From Bacteroidota bacterium (GTDB lineage: Bacteria > Bacteroidota > Bacteroidia > Cytophagales > Cyclobacteriaceae): a stretch of DNA of 48,371 nt. Both the position numbers and the translations under genes were made by a program. The stretch lies in NCBI GenBank assembly GCA_027593175.1, contig JAQCJI010000012.1:1-48371 (forward strand). The letters run 5' to 3'. Numbering within the stretch: the first letter of the stretch is position 1; each line of letters begins with the position of its first letter. Of this stretch, positions 1 to 8,139 are shown one piece after another. The notes beneath the pieces were generated by a model that saw only the letters and a list, made by a program, of their open reading frames with translations, was not told the DNA's origin and made no database searches.

Positions 1-1
1 G

Positions 2-1072
2 ATTAGTACCTTATTTTTCCTACAAAACCAGTTACTTCAGGAAGCCAAGTTTGCGGATAAAAAGGAGCAGCCCAACATGCTTTTATTTGATATCCAGACT
101 CCTCAACTGGAAAAAGTGAAGGCACAAGTGATGGGCAGAAAGATGCCTATTTTACAAGAGGTGCCTATTGTCACGATGCAACTGAATTCCATCAATGGGA
201 CTAGCAAAAAAACCAATGAGGAACTACCAGAGGAGAAGAACTACAGCCGTTGGCTGTATAATCGGGAGTTTCGAGTTACTTATCGAGATACCTTAATCGC
301 TTCGGAGAGCCTTGCCACTGGAGAGCTGATTCCCAAGGGTAGCAGAGGAGATAGTATTTTTGTTTCCTTTGAAAAAGGCTTTGGTGAGGGGAATGGATTC
401 AAAATTGGTGATGAAGTGGAATTCAATGTGCAAGGGCGTCCCATCAAAACCTATATTGGAAGCTTTCGTGAGGTGAAATTCAATCAAGTATCCACTAATT
501 TTATAGTGCTTTTTCCTGAGGGCATTTTGGAAGAAGCTCCAAAGTTCCATGTAATTATTACCAAAACGAGCACGGATAAGCAGGCCGCTGACATGCAAGC
601 GGATATGGTGCGGGAATTTCCAAATATCTCCATCATCAATCTGGGAACGATTGTGGCGACGCTTGAAGAAATTTTGGGTAAGATTAGTTTTGTGATTCAG
701 TTTATGGCTTTTTTCTCTATTGCTACTGGAATATTGGTGCTGATTAGTTCGCTCATTATTAGCAAATATCAACGCATGCGTGAGAGTATTTTGCTTCGCA
801 CTTTAGGGGCTAGCTCAGCCTTAGTTCGTCAGATCAATACCTTGGAATACTTCTTTTTGGGGAGCCTGGCTTCCTTATCTGGGATTTTACTTTCCTTCTT
901 TGCGACGTTTCTGTTGGGGAGGTTTGTCTTTCAGTTGAATTTTAGTTTGGCTTGGAAGGAGGGCTTGGTGATTTACTTGGTGATTACCATCCTCACAATT
1001 GTATTGGGCTGGCTCAATGGCCGAAAAATCATCAACCAGCCTCCCATGGAGATTTTGAGAGGGGATGAATAA
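2..1072 (+). CDS. ABC transporter permease, FtsX family (5'-truncated by window edge)
   Basis: The reading frame is open from base 2, so the gene begins before the window; the first ATG in it (position 77) is probably internal. The visible part has a periplasmic MacB/FtsX-like core, followed from about position 680 by three hydrophobic segments: FVIQFMAFFSIATGILVLIS, then LEYFFLGSLASLSGILLSFF, then a last one near LVIYLVITILTIVLG. The sequence YQRMRESILLRTLGAS between them is the usual cytoplasmic motif of this permease family. The tail RKIINQPPMEILRGDE is also typical. It would act in the inner membrane with an ABC ATPase that lies outside the window. The substrate cannot be told from this portion. 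A hairpin follows the stop within 10 bases. Confidence 0.85.
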   Translation: MSTLFFLQNQLLQEAKFADKKEQPNMLLFDIQTPQLEKVKAQVMGRKMPILQEVPIVTMQLNSINGTSKKTNEELPEEKNYSRWLYNREFRVTYRDTLIASESLATGELIPKGSRGDSIFVSFEKGFGEGNGFKIGDEVEFNVQGRPIKTYIGSFREVKFNQVSTNFIVLFPEGILEEAPKFHVIITKTSTDKQAADMQADMVREFPNISIINLGTIVATLEEILGKISFVIQFMAFFSIATGILVLISSLIISKYQRMRESILLRTLGASSALVRQINTLEYFFLGSLASLSGILLSFFATFLLGRFVFQLNFSLAWKEGLVIYLVITILTIVLGWLNGRKIINQPPMEILRGDE

Positions 1073-1080
1073 AAAATAAA

Positions 1081-1106
1081 AAAGGCCTACCAATAGGCAG
1101 GCCTTT
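1081..1106. terminator. Hairpin, likely terminator of the permease gene and/or of a lost tRNA
   Basis: Inverted repeat AAAGGCCT / AGGCCTTT with extra CC/GG pairing and an AATA loop, preceded by A-rich sequence that would give a U tract on the minus strand. It sits just after the permease stop and directly abuts a tRNA 3'-end fragment, the same arrangement as at the intact tRNA-Leu. Confidence 0.6.
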
Positions 1107-1129
1107 GTACCCAGAGCCGGAGTCGAACC
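1105..1129 (-). repeat. 25-bp copy of the tRNA-Leu 3' end (direct repeat of 1322-1346)
   Basis: Bases 1105-1129 equal bases 1322-1346 exactly. The shared stretch covers the 3' half of the T arm, the acceptor 3' strand and the discriminator of the tRNA-Leu read on the minus strand. The rest of a tRNA is absent to the right of 1130, so this is a relic or an att-like core rather than a gene. Confidence 0.85.
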
Positions 1130-1285
1130 TATTGGATTTTATGAATTTTGATTTGTTTGAAATTCTTCCAAAAATAGGTAATAAATCAATTAAATGGATG
1201 TATTAAGGCTATATTTCAAGATTGGGCTAGTAGTATAGGATAGCATGTAATCCAAAGAAATCCACGAAAGATTTGCCAAAAAATG

Positions 1286-1320
1286 CAAAAACCCCTTCAA
1301 ATTTACATCTGAAGGGGTTT
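1286..1320 (-). terminator. Rho-independent terminator of tRNA-Leu
   Basis: Inverted repeat AAACCCCTTCA / TGAAGGGGTTT with a 10-base loop. On the minus strand it is followed by a short U run. It starts 4 bases after the mature 3' end of the tRNA. Confidence 0.8.
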
Positions 1321-1324
1321 ATTG

Positions 1325-1408
1325 TACCCAGAGCCGGAGTCGAACCGGCACGAGTGTAACCTCATTGGTGTTTGAGACCAACGCGTCTACCAATTCCGCC
1401 ATCTGGGC
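1325..1408 (-). tRNA. tRNA-Leu (anticodon CAA)
   Basis: The reverse complement folds as an 84-nt class II tRNA. Acceptor strands GCCCAGA and TCTGGGT pair with a final G-U, the discriminator is A as expected for leucine, and the D arm begins GCGGAATTGGTAGACGC. The anticodon stem TTGGT/ACCAA encloses loop CTCAAAC, giving anticodon CAA (codon UUG). A long variable arm and T loop GGTTCGACTCC follow. CCA is not encoded. The strand matches the terminator at its 3' side. Confidence 0.97.
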
Positions 1409-1474
1409 ATTACACCATTCCATTCCGTACTGAATGGGCTGCAAATATGACTACAAAAATGATTGCCTACAAAC

Positions 1475-1777
1475 TCAACCTGCTACTTCCTGCAACTTTT
1501 TTGTGTTCCATACCTGAGGTTTCTCGGAAAAGAGAGATTTTGTAAGGCCCCAAACGTATTTAAATAGCTCAGAATCACGATACTGATTTAAGGCGTTCTC
1601 ACTTTTCCAGTGGCTGTAGGTTACAAAAATGTTTTTTTCATCCTGGTCTTGCCACAGCTCCAAATGCTGGCAACCTGGAAAATTTCGAATTACCGATTTG
1701 TGGGCTTCAAAATTTTCTAAAAATGCAGGTACCTCCTCAGGGCGGAAGGTCATGCGAACCATACGAATTAAGCTCAT
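1475..1777 (-). CDS. Antibiotic biosynthesis monooxygenase (ABM) domain protein
   Basis: A 100-residue single-domain protein with the dimeric alpha/beta-barrel ABM pattern: RMVRMTFRPEEVPAFLENF, then FPGCQHLELWQDQDEKN, then VTYSHWKSENALNQYRDSE. The conserved W and the Y/W-rich strand are typical of heme-degrading or quinone-type monooxygenase relatives, but small ABM proteins vary and no substrate can be assigned. No signal peptide is seen, so it should be cytoplasmic. Its start overlaps the stop of the upstream SAM-hydrolase gene by 4 bases, so the two are very likely co-transcribed on the minus strand. Confidence 0.82.
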   Translation of the reverse strand: MSLIRMVRMTFRPEEVPAFLENFEAHKSVIRNFPGCQHLELWQDQDEKNIFVTYSHWKSENALNQYRDSELFKYVWGLTKSLFSEKPQVWNTKKLQEVAG

Positions 1778-2544
1778 GGTTCGAAGTTGATGTACACCAC
1801 ACTGTCTCGCTTCAGGCCCAGGAGGTTGCCCCCATGTCCTTGATTGATCCCAATTTCCAATACATCCAAGCTATTGAAAAACAGAAAGGGTTCACCCATC
1901 TCCACTTGATTATATCCGGTCTGTAGCTGCCGTAAGGTTTCTCTTTTAAACTGCACTGAAAAATTTCCTGGATTTAACTTTTCAAAAACCTCCCGCCGGA
2001 TGTTGGTAATCAAGTTGCCATAGCGATCGACACGCACCACATGACCGATAATTTGCTCACGCGTTGCCTTGGCTTGTCTTGGCATCAATTTTTTGAACTG
2101 GGTGGAAGGACCTCCAAAATCATGTATAGCAGCACCAGAAGCCACTTTTGCGGCAATAGGTGCTAAGATATCGCGGGTAGGGAAGGTGGAGTCCCTGACA
2201 TGAATATCTGCAAATTGGACAATAATTCCCGGATCATAATCCGTCAACATGCTGAGAATTCCATTGTTGGGGCCTATAAAAATATGATCTTCCAGCTTCA
2301 TACCAATGTAACCTGATGTCGATGCTCCTGCTGTATTGATGCCTACCAAATGCACTGTGCCTTTGGGGAATTCCCGAAAGTTAGCACGTAAAATAAAGGC
2401 AGCATGCTCCAAGTCAAAGGCCGCTATTTCATGGGTGATATCCACAATTTGCAACTGTGGATTGATGAATAGCATCTTGGCTTTCACTGCCGGAACATAG
2501 TAGTCAGTGTCCCCGAAATCAGAAAGGAATGTCACCAAGGCCAT
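1774..2544 (-). CDS. S-adenosyl-L-methionine hydroxide adenosyltransferase (DUF62 / SAM hydrolase family)
   Basis: Starts MALVTFLSDFGDTDYYV, the family N-terminus (T-x-x-[ST]-D-F-G-x-x-D-x-Y). It also has INTAGASTSGY, the GPNNGILS loop and the C-terminal-domain motif RVDRYGNLITNI. Family members hydrolyse SAM to adenosine and methionine; this one could equally act on a related SAM substrate, but chlorinase or fluorinase activity is not implied. A longer frame begins at 2595, but its extra 17 residues are not family-like, and a possible promoter-like stretch lies within them, so I prefer the ATG at 2544. It is divergent from phoH and overlaps the ABM gene by 4 bases. Confidence 0.88.
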   Translation of the reverse strand: MALVTFLSDFGDTDYYVPAVKAKMLFINPQLQIVDITHEIAAFDLEHAAFILRANFREFPKGTVHLVGINTAGASTSGYIGMKLEDHIFIGPNNGILSMLTDYDPGIIVQFADIHVRDSTFPTRDILAPIAAKVASGAAIHDFGGPSTQFKKLMPRQAKATREQIIGHVVRVDRYGNLITNIRREVFEKLNPGNFSVQFKRETLRQLQTGYNQVEMGEPFLFFNSLDVLEIGINQGHGGNLLGLKRDSVVYINFEP

Positions 2545-2647
2545 AGGAGCATGTAAAGTAAAATTTTGTAGTTTTGTTTGTTGGGGGCTGAACAAAAATA
2601 GACATTTTATTCTTTTGCCTTCAAGATGTACCTAATCTAAAAAAACT

Positions 2648-3637
2648 TTGGTCGAAAAAGTAATTACCCTAGAGCATGTTCCCTTAGCTGATTTTTTTGG
2701 CACAGCGGATGAAAATATTCGTCAGATTGCGCACGCCTTCCCCCAGTGTAAGGTTATTTCTCGGGGAAATGAAATCCGTATTCAAGGTAGTCCTCCAGAA
2801 ATTTTGAGGATCAATGATTTGATCAACATGCTTTTGGAGCATTTTGAACGCTTTGGAAATCTTAGCCCCGACCAGGTAAAGGATTACTTGGCCATTGAAG
2901 GAGGGCCTTTCGAAGAAGCAAATAAGGATCAAGTACTTGTTTTTGGTAATAAAGGCCTTGTCATCAAACCCAAATCTGCAAATCAACGCAAATTGGTCGA
3001 AGCGGCATTTAAAAACGATCTAGTTTTTGCCTTGGGTCCTGCCGGTACGGGCAAAACCTACATTGCCGTAGCCTTGGCCGTACGTGCTTTGAAAAACCGA
3101 GAAGTAAAGCGAATTATCATTACCCGCCCAGCGGTGGAAGCCGGGGAGAATTTAGGGTTCCTTCCCGGAGATTTGCAAGAGAAACTTGACCCTTACTTAC
3201 GTCCAATCTACGATGCCCTTCACGACATGGTGCCCCCAGAGAAATTGAAGTATTACCAGGAAACACGTGCCATCGAGATTGCTCCACTGGCCTACATGCG
3301 CGGACGGACACTTCACGATGCTTTCGTTCTTTTGGATGAGGCTCAGAATACGACGGCTGAACAAATAAAAATGTTTTTGACTCGAATGGGGCCTAACTCT
3401 AAGGTCATTATTACGGGTGATCAAACGCAAGTAGACTTACCTACGCGTCAAAAATCAGGACTTTCTGAAGCACTTCGTGTGCTGAATGATGTCAAGGGAA
3501 TTGGCGTTGTCAGACTAAGTGGTAGTGATGTAATTCGACACAAACTGGTCAAATCCATCATCGCTGCCTACGAGAAAAGTGAGGAAGAAAAAGAAAATGC
3601 ACGCCATGAATCCAATAGTAGAAAAAGTAACGACTGA
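2648..3637 (+). CDS. phoH: PhoH-family ATPase
   Basis: A 329-residue cytoplasmic P-loop protein of the PhoH type. The N-terminal KH-like segment (residues about 15-65, with SRGNEIRIQGSPPEI) precedes Walker A GPAGTGKT (130-137) and Walker B VLLDEAQN (227-234). ITRPAVEAGENLGFLPGD and ITGDQTQVDLP are strongly conserved family blocks. The family is linked to RNA metabolism, with helicase-like NTPase activity in some members; its role here is inferred. The start is TTG, because an in-frame stop lies at 2633 and no ATG precedes the conserved VEKVITLE. The GNAT gene starts inside its 3' end. Confidence 0.93.
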   Translation: MVEKVITLEHVPLADFFGTADENIRQIAHAFPQCKVISRGNEIRIQGSPPEILRINDLINMLLEHFERFGNLSPDQVKDYLAIEGGPFEEANKDQVLVFGNKGLVIKPKSANQRKLVEAAFKNDLVFALGPAGTGKTYIAVALAVRALKNREVKRIIITRPAVEAGENLGFLPGDLQEKLDPYLRPIYDALHDMVPPEKLKYYQETRAIEIAPLAYMRGRTLHDAFVLLDEAQNTTAEQIKMFLTRMGPNSKVIITGDQTQVDLPTRQKSGLSEALRVLNDVKGIGVVRLSGSDVIRHKLVKSIIAAYEKSEEEKENARHESNSRKSND

Positions 3638-4040
3638 GAAAGGTCTCCAAGCGGCTTTTCAAATTCGAGATCTCGTATTTGTAGTAGAACAAGAAGTGGA
3701 TGCAGCTGAAGAATACGATGAGTTTGAGTTTACTTCCGTACATTTTTTGGCTCGCTTAGACGATCTTCCTGTGGGCACAGCCCGCTGGAGATTCACTTCG
3801 AATGGAGTTAAAATGGAAAGATTTGCCGTTTTGAAGGAAGTTAGAGGACATGGAGTAGGCGAAGCCTTGGTGGCTGCAGTCTTGAAAGATATTGCGATGC
3901 ACCCAGATGGGAAGGGGAAAAAGAAATACCTTCATGCCCAAATCCATGCGATGCCACTCTATGCCAAATTTGGATTCCAGCAGGTAGGAGAACAGTTTGA
4001 GGAGTGTGCCATCCTACATTATAAAATGCAGCTGGCCTAG
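3597..4040 (+). CDS. GNAT-family N-acetyltransferase (YjcF/ElaA-like)
   Basis: About 147 residues. EYDEFEFTSVHFLARLDDLPVGTARWR is the central sheet, and the acetyl-CoA pyrophosphate loop VRGHGVGEAL sits near residue 90. ALYAKFGFQ-type C-terminal chemistry appears as MPLYAKFGFQQVGEQFEE. The substrate is unknown; relatives acetylate small amines or amino groups. It overlaps the phoH 3' end by about 40 bases in another frame. The ATG at 3597 is favoured, with a second ATG at 3606. Translational coupling with phoH is likely, and a hairpin terminator follows. Confidence 0.88.
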   Translation: MHAMNPIVEKVTTEKGLQAAFQIRDLVFVVEQEVDAAEEYDEFEFTSVHFLARLDDLPVGTARWRFTSNGVKMERFAVLKEVRGHGVGEALVAAVLKDIAMHPDGKGKKKYLHAQIHAMPLYAKFGFQQVGEQFEECAILHYKMQLA

Positions 4041-4065
4041 TTTCCACTTTTAGTAATTAAATACG

Positions 4066-4099
4066 GGTAGCTTCAGCAGTCAAGGCTACCGATTTTTTT
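4066..4099 (+). terminator. Rho-independent terminator after phoH-GNAT
   Basis: GGTAGC / GCTACC stem followed by GATTTTTTTG. It lies 26 bases after the GNAT stop and ends the two-gene unit before comEC. Confidence 0.7.
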
Positions 4100-4179
4100 G
4101 AGAATAAGGCCCTATTCTGGACAGATTCAAGAGACATGTTCTTCGGGGTCAACATTTTTTTAGCACTAATTTTTTGATC

Positions 4180-6117
4180 ATGACTTTTGCTGACTTTCCT
4201 TTTTTGAGGTACCTCTTCTTTTTTTTTGGAGGATTATACCTAATAGCCCTGTTTCCAAATTCCCCGCCCCAACTTTTCTTAGGGCTATTGATCTCGGTAT
4301 GGCTAGTTTATGCGGTCTTCCTTTTTTGGTTCCGTTCCCATAATTCTTTCCTAAATTCAGGCTTAGCCTACCTACTCTTGATTGGGCTGGGCTGTTATGT
4401 TTCCCTCTCTTCCAGACAAGAAGCGCTTGAGGGGGAAGTTTCTTGGGGAGAGGGGCAGGGCTACCTTGCAGAAGTACAGCGGTATGACTTACTCAAAGCC
4501 AACTCTTCGGAAAATTTGCTTTCGGTGTTTGCTATCAATGGAGCGAATGGCTGGAGGAGCCAAAAAGCATTGGTCTTGGTGTATCATCAACTTGAAGATG
4601 CACTCTATCCGGGTCAGGTGATTTGGGTACCTGCCAATCCAGAACCGCTAGCGCCTCCTAGTTTTCCCGATGAATTTAATTACAAACGATTTTTGGCTAC
4701 CAAAGGAATTCATTTCCGGCAGTTTATTGGCAAAAAGTTGCAAATACTCCCACTAAAGCAAAGCAATGAACTGAATTTCACTGTGGAACATTTGCGGCAT
4801 TATTTTGCAGGAGTGGTTGATCAGTATGTCCTTAGGCCAGAGTCCAAACAAATTGCTTTGGCTCTACTTTTAGGACAAAAGGAATCCCTTGGTAAGGAGG
4901 TAAAACAAGCCTATTCGGCAACAGGAACCCAGCATATTTTGGCAGTATCAGGCCTACATGTGGGGATCATCTATTCCTTGCTGCTGCTCCCATTGTCCTT
5001 TTTTAAGCAGAAGGGGCATGCGCTTCAAAAAAGCTATCTGATGGTAATAATGGGCTTGATCTGGATCTACGCGTTGATGACCGGGTTCTCCCCATCTGTG
5101 GTTCGAGCGGTAGTCATGTTTTCGTTAGTTACCCTTGGGCAAATGCGGAAAAGGAAACCTTCCATTTGGAATATTTTGGCTTTTTCAGCCCTTCTTCTAT
5201 TGGTACTTAATCCAGAAATTCGAACTGATCTTGGGTTTCAACTTTCCTACTTGGCCGTAGCAGGGATTGTGGGATTGCAGCCTATTATCCTTCGGATCTG
5301 GGCTCCATCCAATCGAGTGTTGGATTATTTTTGGCAAATGGCAAGCGTCACCCTCGCCGCGCAGCTAGTTACCAGCCCACTGACGCTCCACTACTTTCAC
5401 ACCTTCCCCACCTATTTTTTAGTTGCCAACTTACTCATTGTACCGCTGTCCTACATCATTTTGTGCGCGGGAGTACCGTTCCTTTTACTCGCTTGGATTC
5501 CTGTTGTCGGGAGCCTCTTAGGAGCAATTGTTGACTTTTTGCTTTTTATCCAAAACGAAATCACCTATGCCCTCCAGAATTTACCAGCGGCAGTATGGCA
5601 GGGGATCCATCTGCCCCTTGCAGGGATGCTTGCGCTTTGGGGGATACTTTGGATATGGGGAAATTGGGAGTTGGGCAATCGAAAAACCCTTATCCAGTTG
5701 GGTCTGGGTCTCGGTTTGCTTTGGGCAATCACAAATCTATGGGCTGAGATTCGCCGCCCAGCGCAAGAGCTATATCTATTTACTGAGGATCAGCAGCGCA
5801 TTTTAGATCTGAGGCTAGGGGAGCATCACCTCTCCTGGAATCAGGATTTCCCTGCCGCTCAACTCTCGTATTCCATTCTTCCCAACCGTCTGGCGAGCCA
5901 AAGAAATCCGGTTCCAATTCCCCTGAGGGGTATCGCAGGGAAGGATTCCGTTTGGTTTCCAGGGATAGATATCACCTTTTTCCCAGCACAAAACCGAATC
6001 TTTTGGGGTTCTTTACAGCCAAAAAATCGGGTGGACTTTAACCAGGTTCAATCTACTGACTCCCTTCTAAGGGATTCGATTTTCCAGACTTCCTCAGGAT
6101 TTAGAGTTATTTTCTAA
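4180..6117 (+). CDS. comEC: ComEC/Rec2-family DNA-uptake channel (without metallo-beta-lactamase domain)
   Basis: A polytopic membrane protein of about 645 residues. An N-terminal hydrophobic hairpin precedes a DUF4131-like soluble domain (GEGQGYLAEVQRYDLL to VPANPEPL, then PSFPDEFNYKRFLATKGI). The diagnostic ComEC core follows: LLLGQKESLGKEVKQAYSAT with the conserved AVSGLHVG, then MTGFSPSVVRAVVM and several membrane spans. In competent bacteria ComEC passes single-stranded DNA through the inner membrane. The C-terminal 130 or so residues carry no HxHxDH nuclease motif, so the metallo-beta-lactamase domain of Bacillus-type ComEC is absent, as in many Bacteroidota. The start is the ATG at 4180; a TTG sits two codons upstream. 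Confidence 0.92.
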   Translation: MTFADFPFLRYLFFFFGGLYLIALFPNSPPQLFLGLLISVWLVYAVFLFWFRSHNSFLNSGLAYLLLIGLGCYVSLSSRQEALEGEVSWGEGQGYLAEVQRYDLLKANSSENLLSVFAINGANGWRSQKALVLVYHQLEDALYPGQVIWVPANPEPLAPPSFPDEFNYKRFLATKGIHFRQFIGKKLQILPLKQSNELNFTVEHLRHYFAGVVDQYVLRPESKQIALALLLGQKESLGKEVKQAYSATGTQHILAVSGLHVGIIYSLLLLPLSFFKQKGHALQKSYLMVIMGLIWIYALMTGFSPSVVRAVVMFSLVTLGQMRKRKPSIWNILAFSALLLLVLNPEIRTDLGFQLSYLAVAGIVGLQPIILRIWAPSNRVLDYFWQMASVTLAAQLVTSPLTLHYFHTFPTYFLVANLLIVPLSYIILCAGVPFLLLAWIPVVGSLLGAIVDFLLFIQNEITYALQNLPAAVWQGIHLPLAGMLALWGILWIWGNWELGNRKTLIQLGLGLGLLWAITNLWAEIRRPAQELYLFTEDQQRILDLRLGEHHLSWNQDFPAAQLSYSILPNRLASQRNPVPIPLRGIAGKDSVWFPGIDITFFPAQNRIFWGSLQPKNRVDFNQVQSTDSLLRDSIFQTSSGFRVIF

Positions 6118-6207
6118 CGTAAGCTGGACCAAGCAAGCATTTTGGCTATCAGTTTTATAGTTTGTATTTCACGGGGAAACATGGATTTTTTGTAATTTTA
6201 AAGGTTC

Positions 6208-8139
6208 ATGGCTGAGGTAAACGACCGATTAGTAATGCTCCTGAAGGAGGTATTTGGATGGAAGGAATTTCGCCCTGTCCAAAAGCAGGTCATCGATGCG
6301 GTGTGCCGAGGAGAGGACACGCTTGCTATTTTGCCCACAGGAGGAGGGAAAAGCCTCTGTTACCAGGTGCCTGGATTGGCAAAAGATGGGATTTGTATCG
6401 TCATCTCACCACTGATTGCCCTGATGAAAGATCAGGTGGATTACCTCAAAGTCCGAGGGGTAAAAGCCGTGGCACTCCATGCTGGAATGAGTGCCCGGGA
6501 GATCGATACCCTTTTGGACAATTGTATCCGTGGGGGAGTCAAATTTTTGTACCTATCCCCTGAGCGCCTAAAATCCGACTTGTTTGTAGAGCGTTTCAAG
6601 CAGATGAATCTTAACTTGATTGCAGTGGATGAAGCGCATTGCATTTCCCAGTGGGGCTATGATTTTCGGCCTGCATACCTCGAGATCGCTACCATCCGAG
6701 CCTATCATCCAAAGGTAAATGTACTTGCCTTGACCGCTTCGGCTACACCAGAAGTTGAAAAAGATATCTTAGAAAAGCTTCAACTAAAGAAGCCTGCTAC
6801 CTTTCATCAAAGTTTTGTCCGTAAGAATCTGAGCTATAGCGTCCGATTAGTAGAAAATAAACTCGAAAAAGGGCTGGAAATATTGAAGCGAATTTCTGGT
6901 TCGGCGATCTGGTATGTCCGTACCCGTCAAGCTAGCCAACAGTTGGCCAAGCAGCTCCAAAAAATGGGTTTCTCTGCAGCGGCCTACCATGCGGGTATGA
7001 CGGCTTCGGATCGTTCTGCTAAGCAGGAGGCCTGGAAAACCAATCAAGTTCGAATCATCGTGAGCACGAATGCCTTCGGAATGGGGATAGACAAACCCGA
7101 TGTGCGGGTAGTTTTGCATAGCGACTTGCCCGAAAACCTAGAAAGTTATTACCAAGAAGCAGGTAGAGCAGGTCGAGATGGGCAAAAGGCCTATGCAGTG
7201 CTCCTGACCAATGGGCAGGACTTTGAACTGCTACTGGACCGATCGTCTTTGGTTTATCCACCTATAGAATTTCTCAGAAGAGTATACCAATGCCTGGCCA
7301 ACTATTTTCAATTGGCAATTGGAGCCCAGTCCTTGCGTAGCTATGATTTTGAGATTTCTGATTTTGCATCTACCTATCAGCTGCCGGTATTGGATAGTTA
7401 TTATGCCCTCAAGGTGCTGGAGGAAGAAGGACTGATCGCAGTCAATGAAAGTTTTTTCTCCCCCTCACGCGCTCATTTTCTGGTTAATCCCCAGCGGCTA
7501 TATGAGGTACAAATCCAACATGCCAAGCTAGACCAAGTGATAAAAATCCTGCTTAGAACACATGGTGGGAATCTCTTTTCAGAATACTTCACCATCCAAG
7601 AGGCCAAGCTAGCCAAAGCAGCAGGTCTTGATGAAGCGGTGCTGATCAAGGCCTTGCTCGAGCTGGCCAAAATGGAGGTCTTGGATTACGAACCCCGAAA
7701 GGATCGGCCACAACTTACTTTTTTGATGGAGCGGTATGATGCGGCTACTCTCCCGCTCAATTTCAAAAGAATCACTTTGAGAAGGGAGCTAACCCTCGAC
7801 AAGGCAACCCAAATGGTGGCTTATGCGCATCAATTTAGAATTTGCCGTACCCAATTTATCCAAGCTTATTTTGGAGAATTTAGTGACGAGAAGTGTGGGG
7901 TTTGCGATCATTGTGTAGAACAAAAAAAAGCGAGCCTTCCTATAGAAGTTGAAAACAAGTTTAAAGAGCAGGTTATGCAAACTTTAGCACCTGGTGAAGT
8001 GTTAAGCGAGGAGGGGCTTTTTGAAGCACTTAACAAGCCCACTTCTTTGGGGCATCTCAAGTGCCTTCGCCAAATGGTGGAGGAGAGAATGGTTGAGCTG
8101 ACCGCCTCAGGAAAATATAAACGAATGGAGGATGGGTGA
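6208..8139 (+). CDS. recQ: ATP-dependent DNA helicase RecQ
   Basis: A 643-residue 3'-5' superfamily 2 helicase used in recombinational repair. Motif 0 is FRPVQKQVIDA and motif I is PTGGGKS (43-49). Motif II is DEAH (141-144), the RecQ aromatic-rich loop follows as HCISQWGYDFRPAY, and motif V/VI appears as AFGMGIDKPDV and YYQEAGRAGRDG. The zinc-binding subdomain is present with four cysteines (FRICRTQFI, then EKCGVCDHC). A recognisable HRDC domain is not obvious; the C-terminus after the zinc site is short. Its last bases overlap the next gene by 8, implying a shared transcript with the unknown protein, NUDIX hydrolase and thioesterase. Confidence 0.96.
   Translation: MAEVNDRLVMLLKEVFGWKEFRPVQKQVIDAVCRGEDTLAILPTGGGKSLCYQVPGLAKDGICIVISPLIALMKDQVDYLKVRGVKAVALHAGMSAREIDTLLDNCIRGGVKFLYLSPERLKSDLFVERFKQMNLNLIAVDEAHCISQWGYDFRPAYLEIATIRAYHPKVNVLALTASATPEVEKDILEKLQLKKPATFHQSFVRKNLSYSVRLVENKLEKGLEILKRISGSAIWYVRTRQASQQLAKQLQKMGFSAAAYHAGMTASDRSAKQEAWKTNQVRIIVSTNAFGMGIDKPDVRVVLHSDLPENLESYYQEAGRAGRDGQKAYAVLLTNGQDFELLLDRSSLVYPPIEFLRRVYQCLANYFQLAIGAQSLRSYDFEISDFASTYQLPVLDSYYALKVLEEEGLIAVNESFFSPSRAHFLVNPQRLYEVQIQHAKLDQVIKILLRTHGGNLFSEYFTIQEAKLAKAAGLDEAVLIKALLELAKMEVLDYEPRKDRPQLTFLMERYDAATLPLNFKRITLRRELTLDKATQMVAYAHQFRICRTQFIQAYFGEFSDEKCGVCDHCVEQKKASLPIEVENKFKEQVMQTLAPGEVLSEEGLFEALNKPTSLGHLKCLRQMVEERMVELTASGKYKRMEDG

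Noticed and set aside
77-79. ATG at 77 as the start of the permease
   Set aside because: The frame is open to the window edge and the FtsX-type protein needs an N-terminal membrane span upstream; the ATG is internal.
1130-1285. Possible small RNA or gene in the spacer between the two tRNA-Leu 3' ends
   Set aside because: AT-rich without a codon pattern, promoter or hairpin of note; nothing can be supported.
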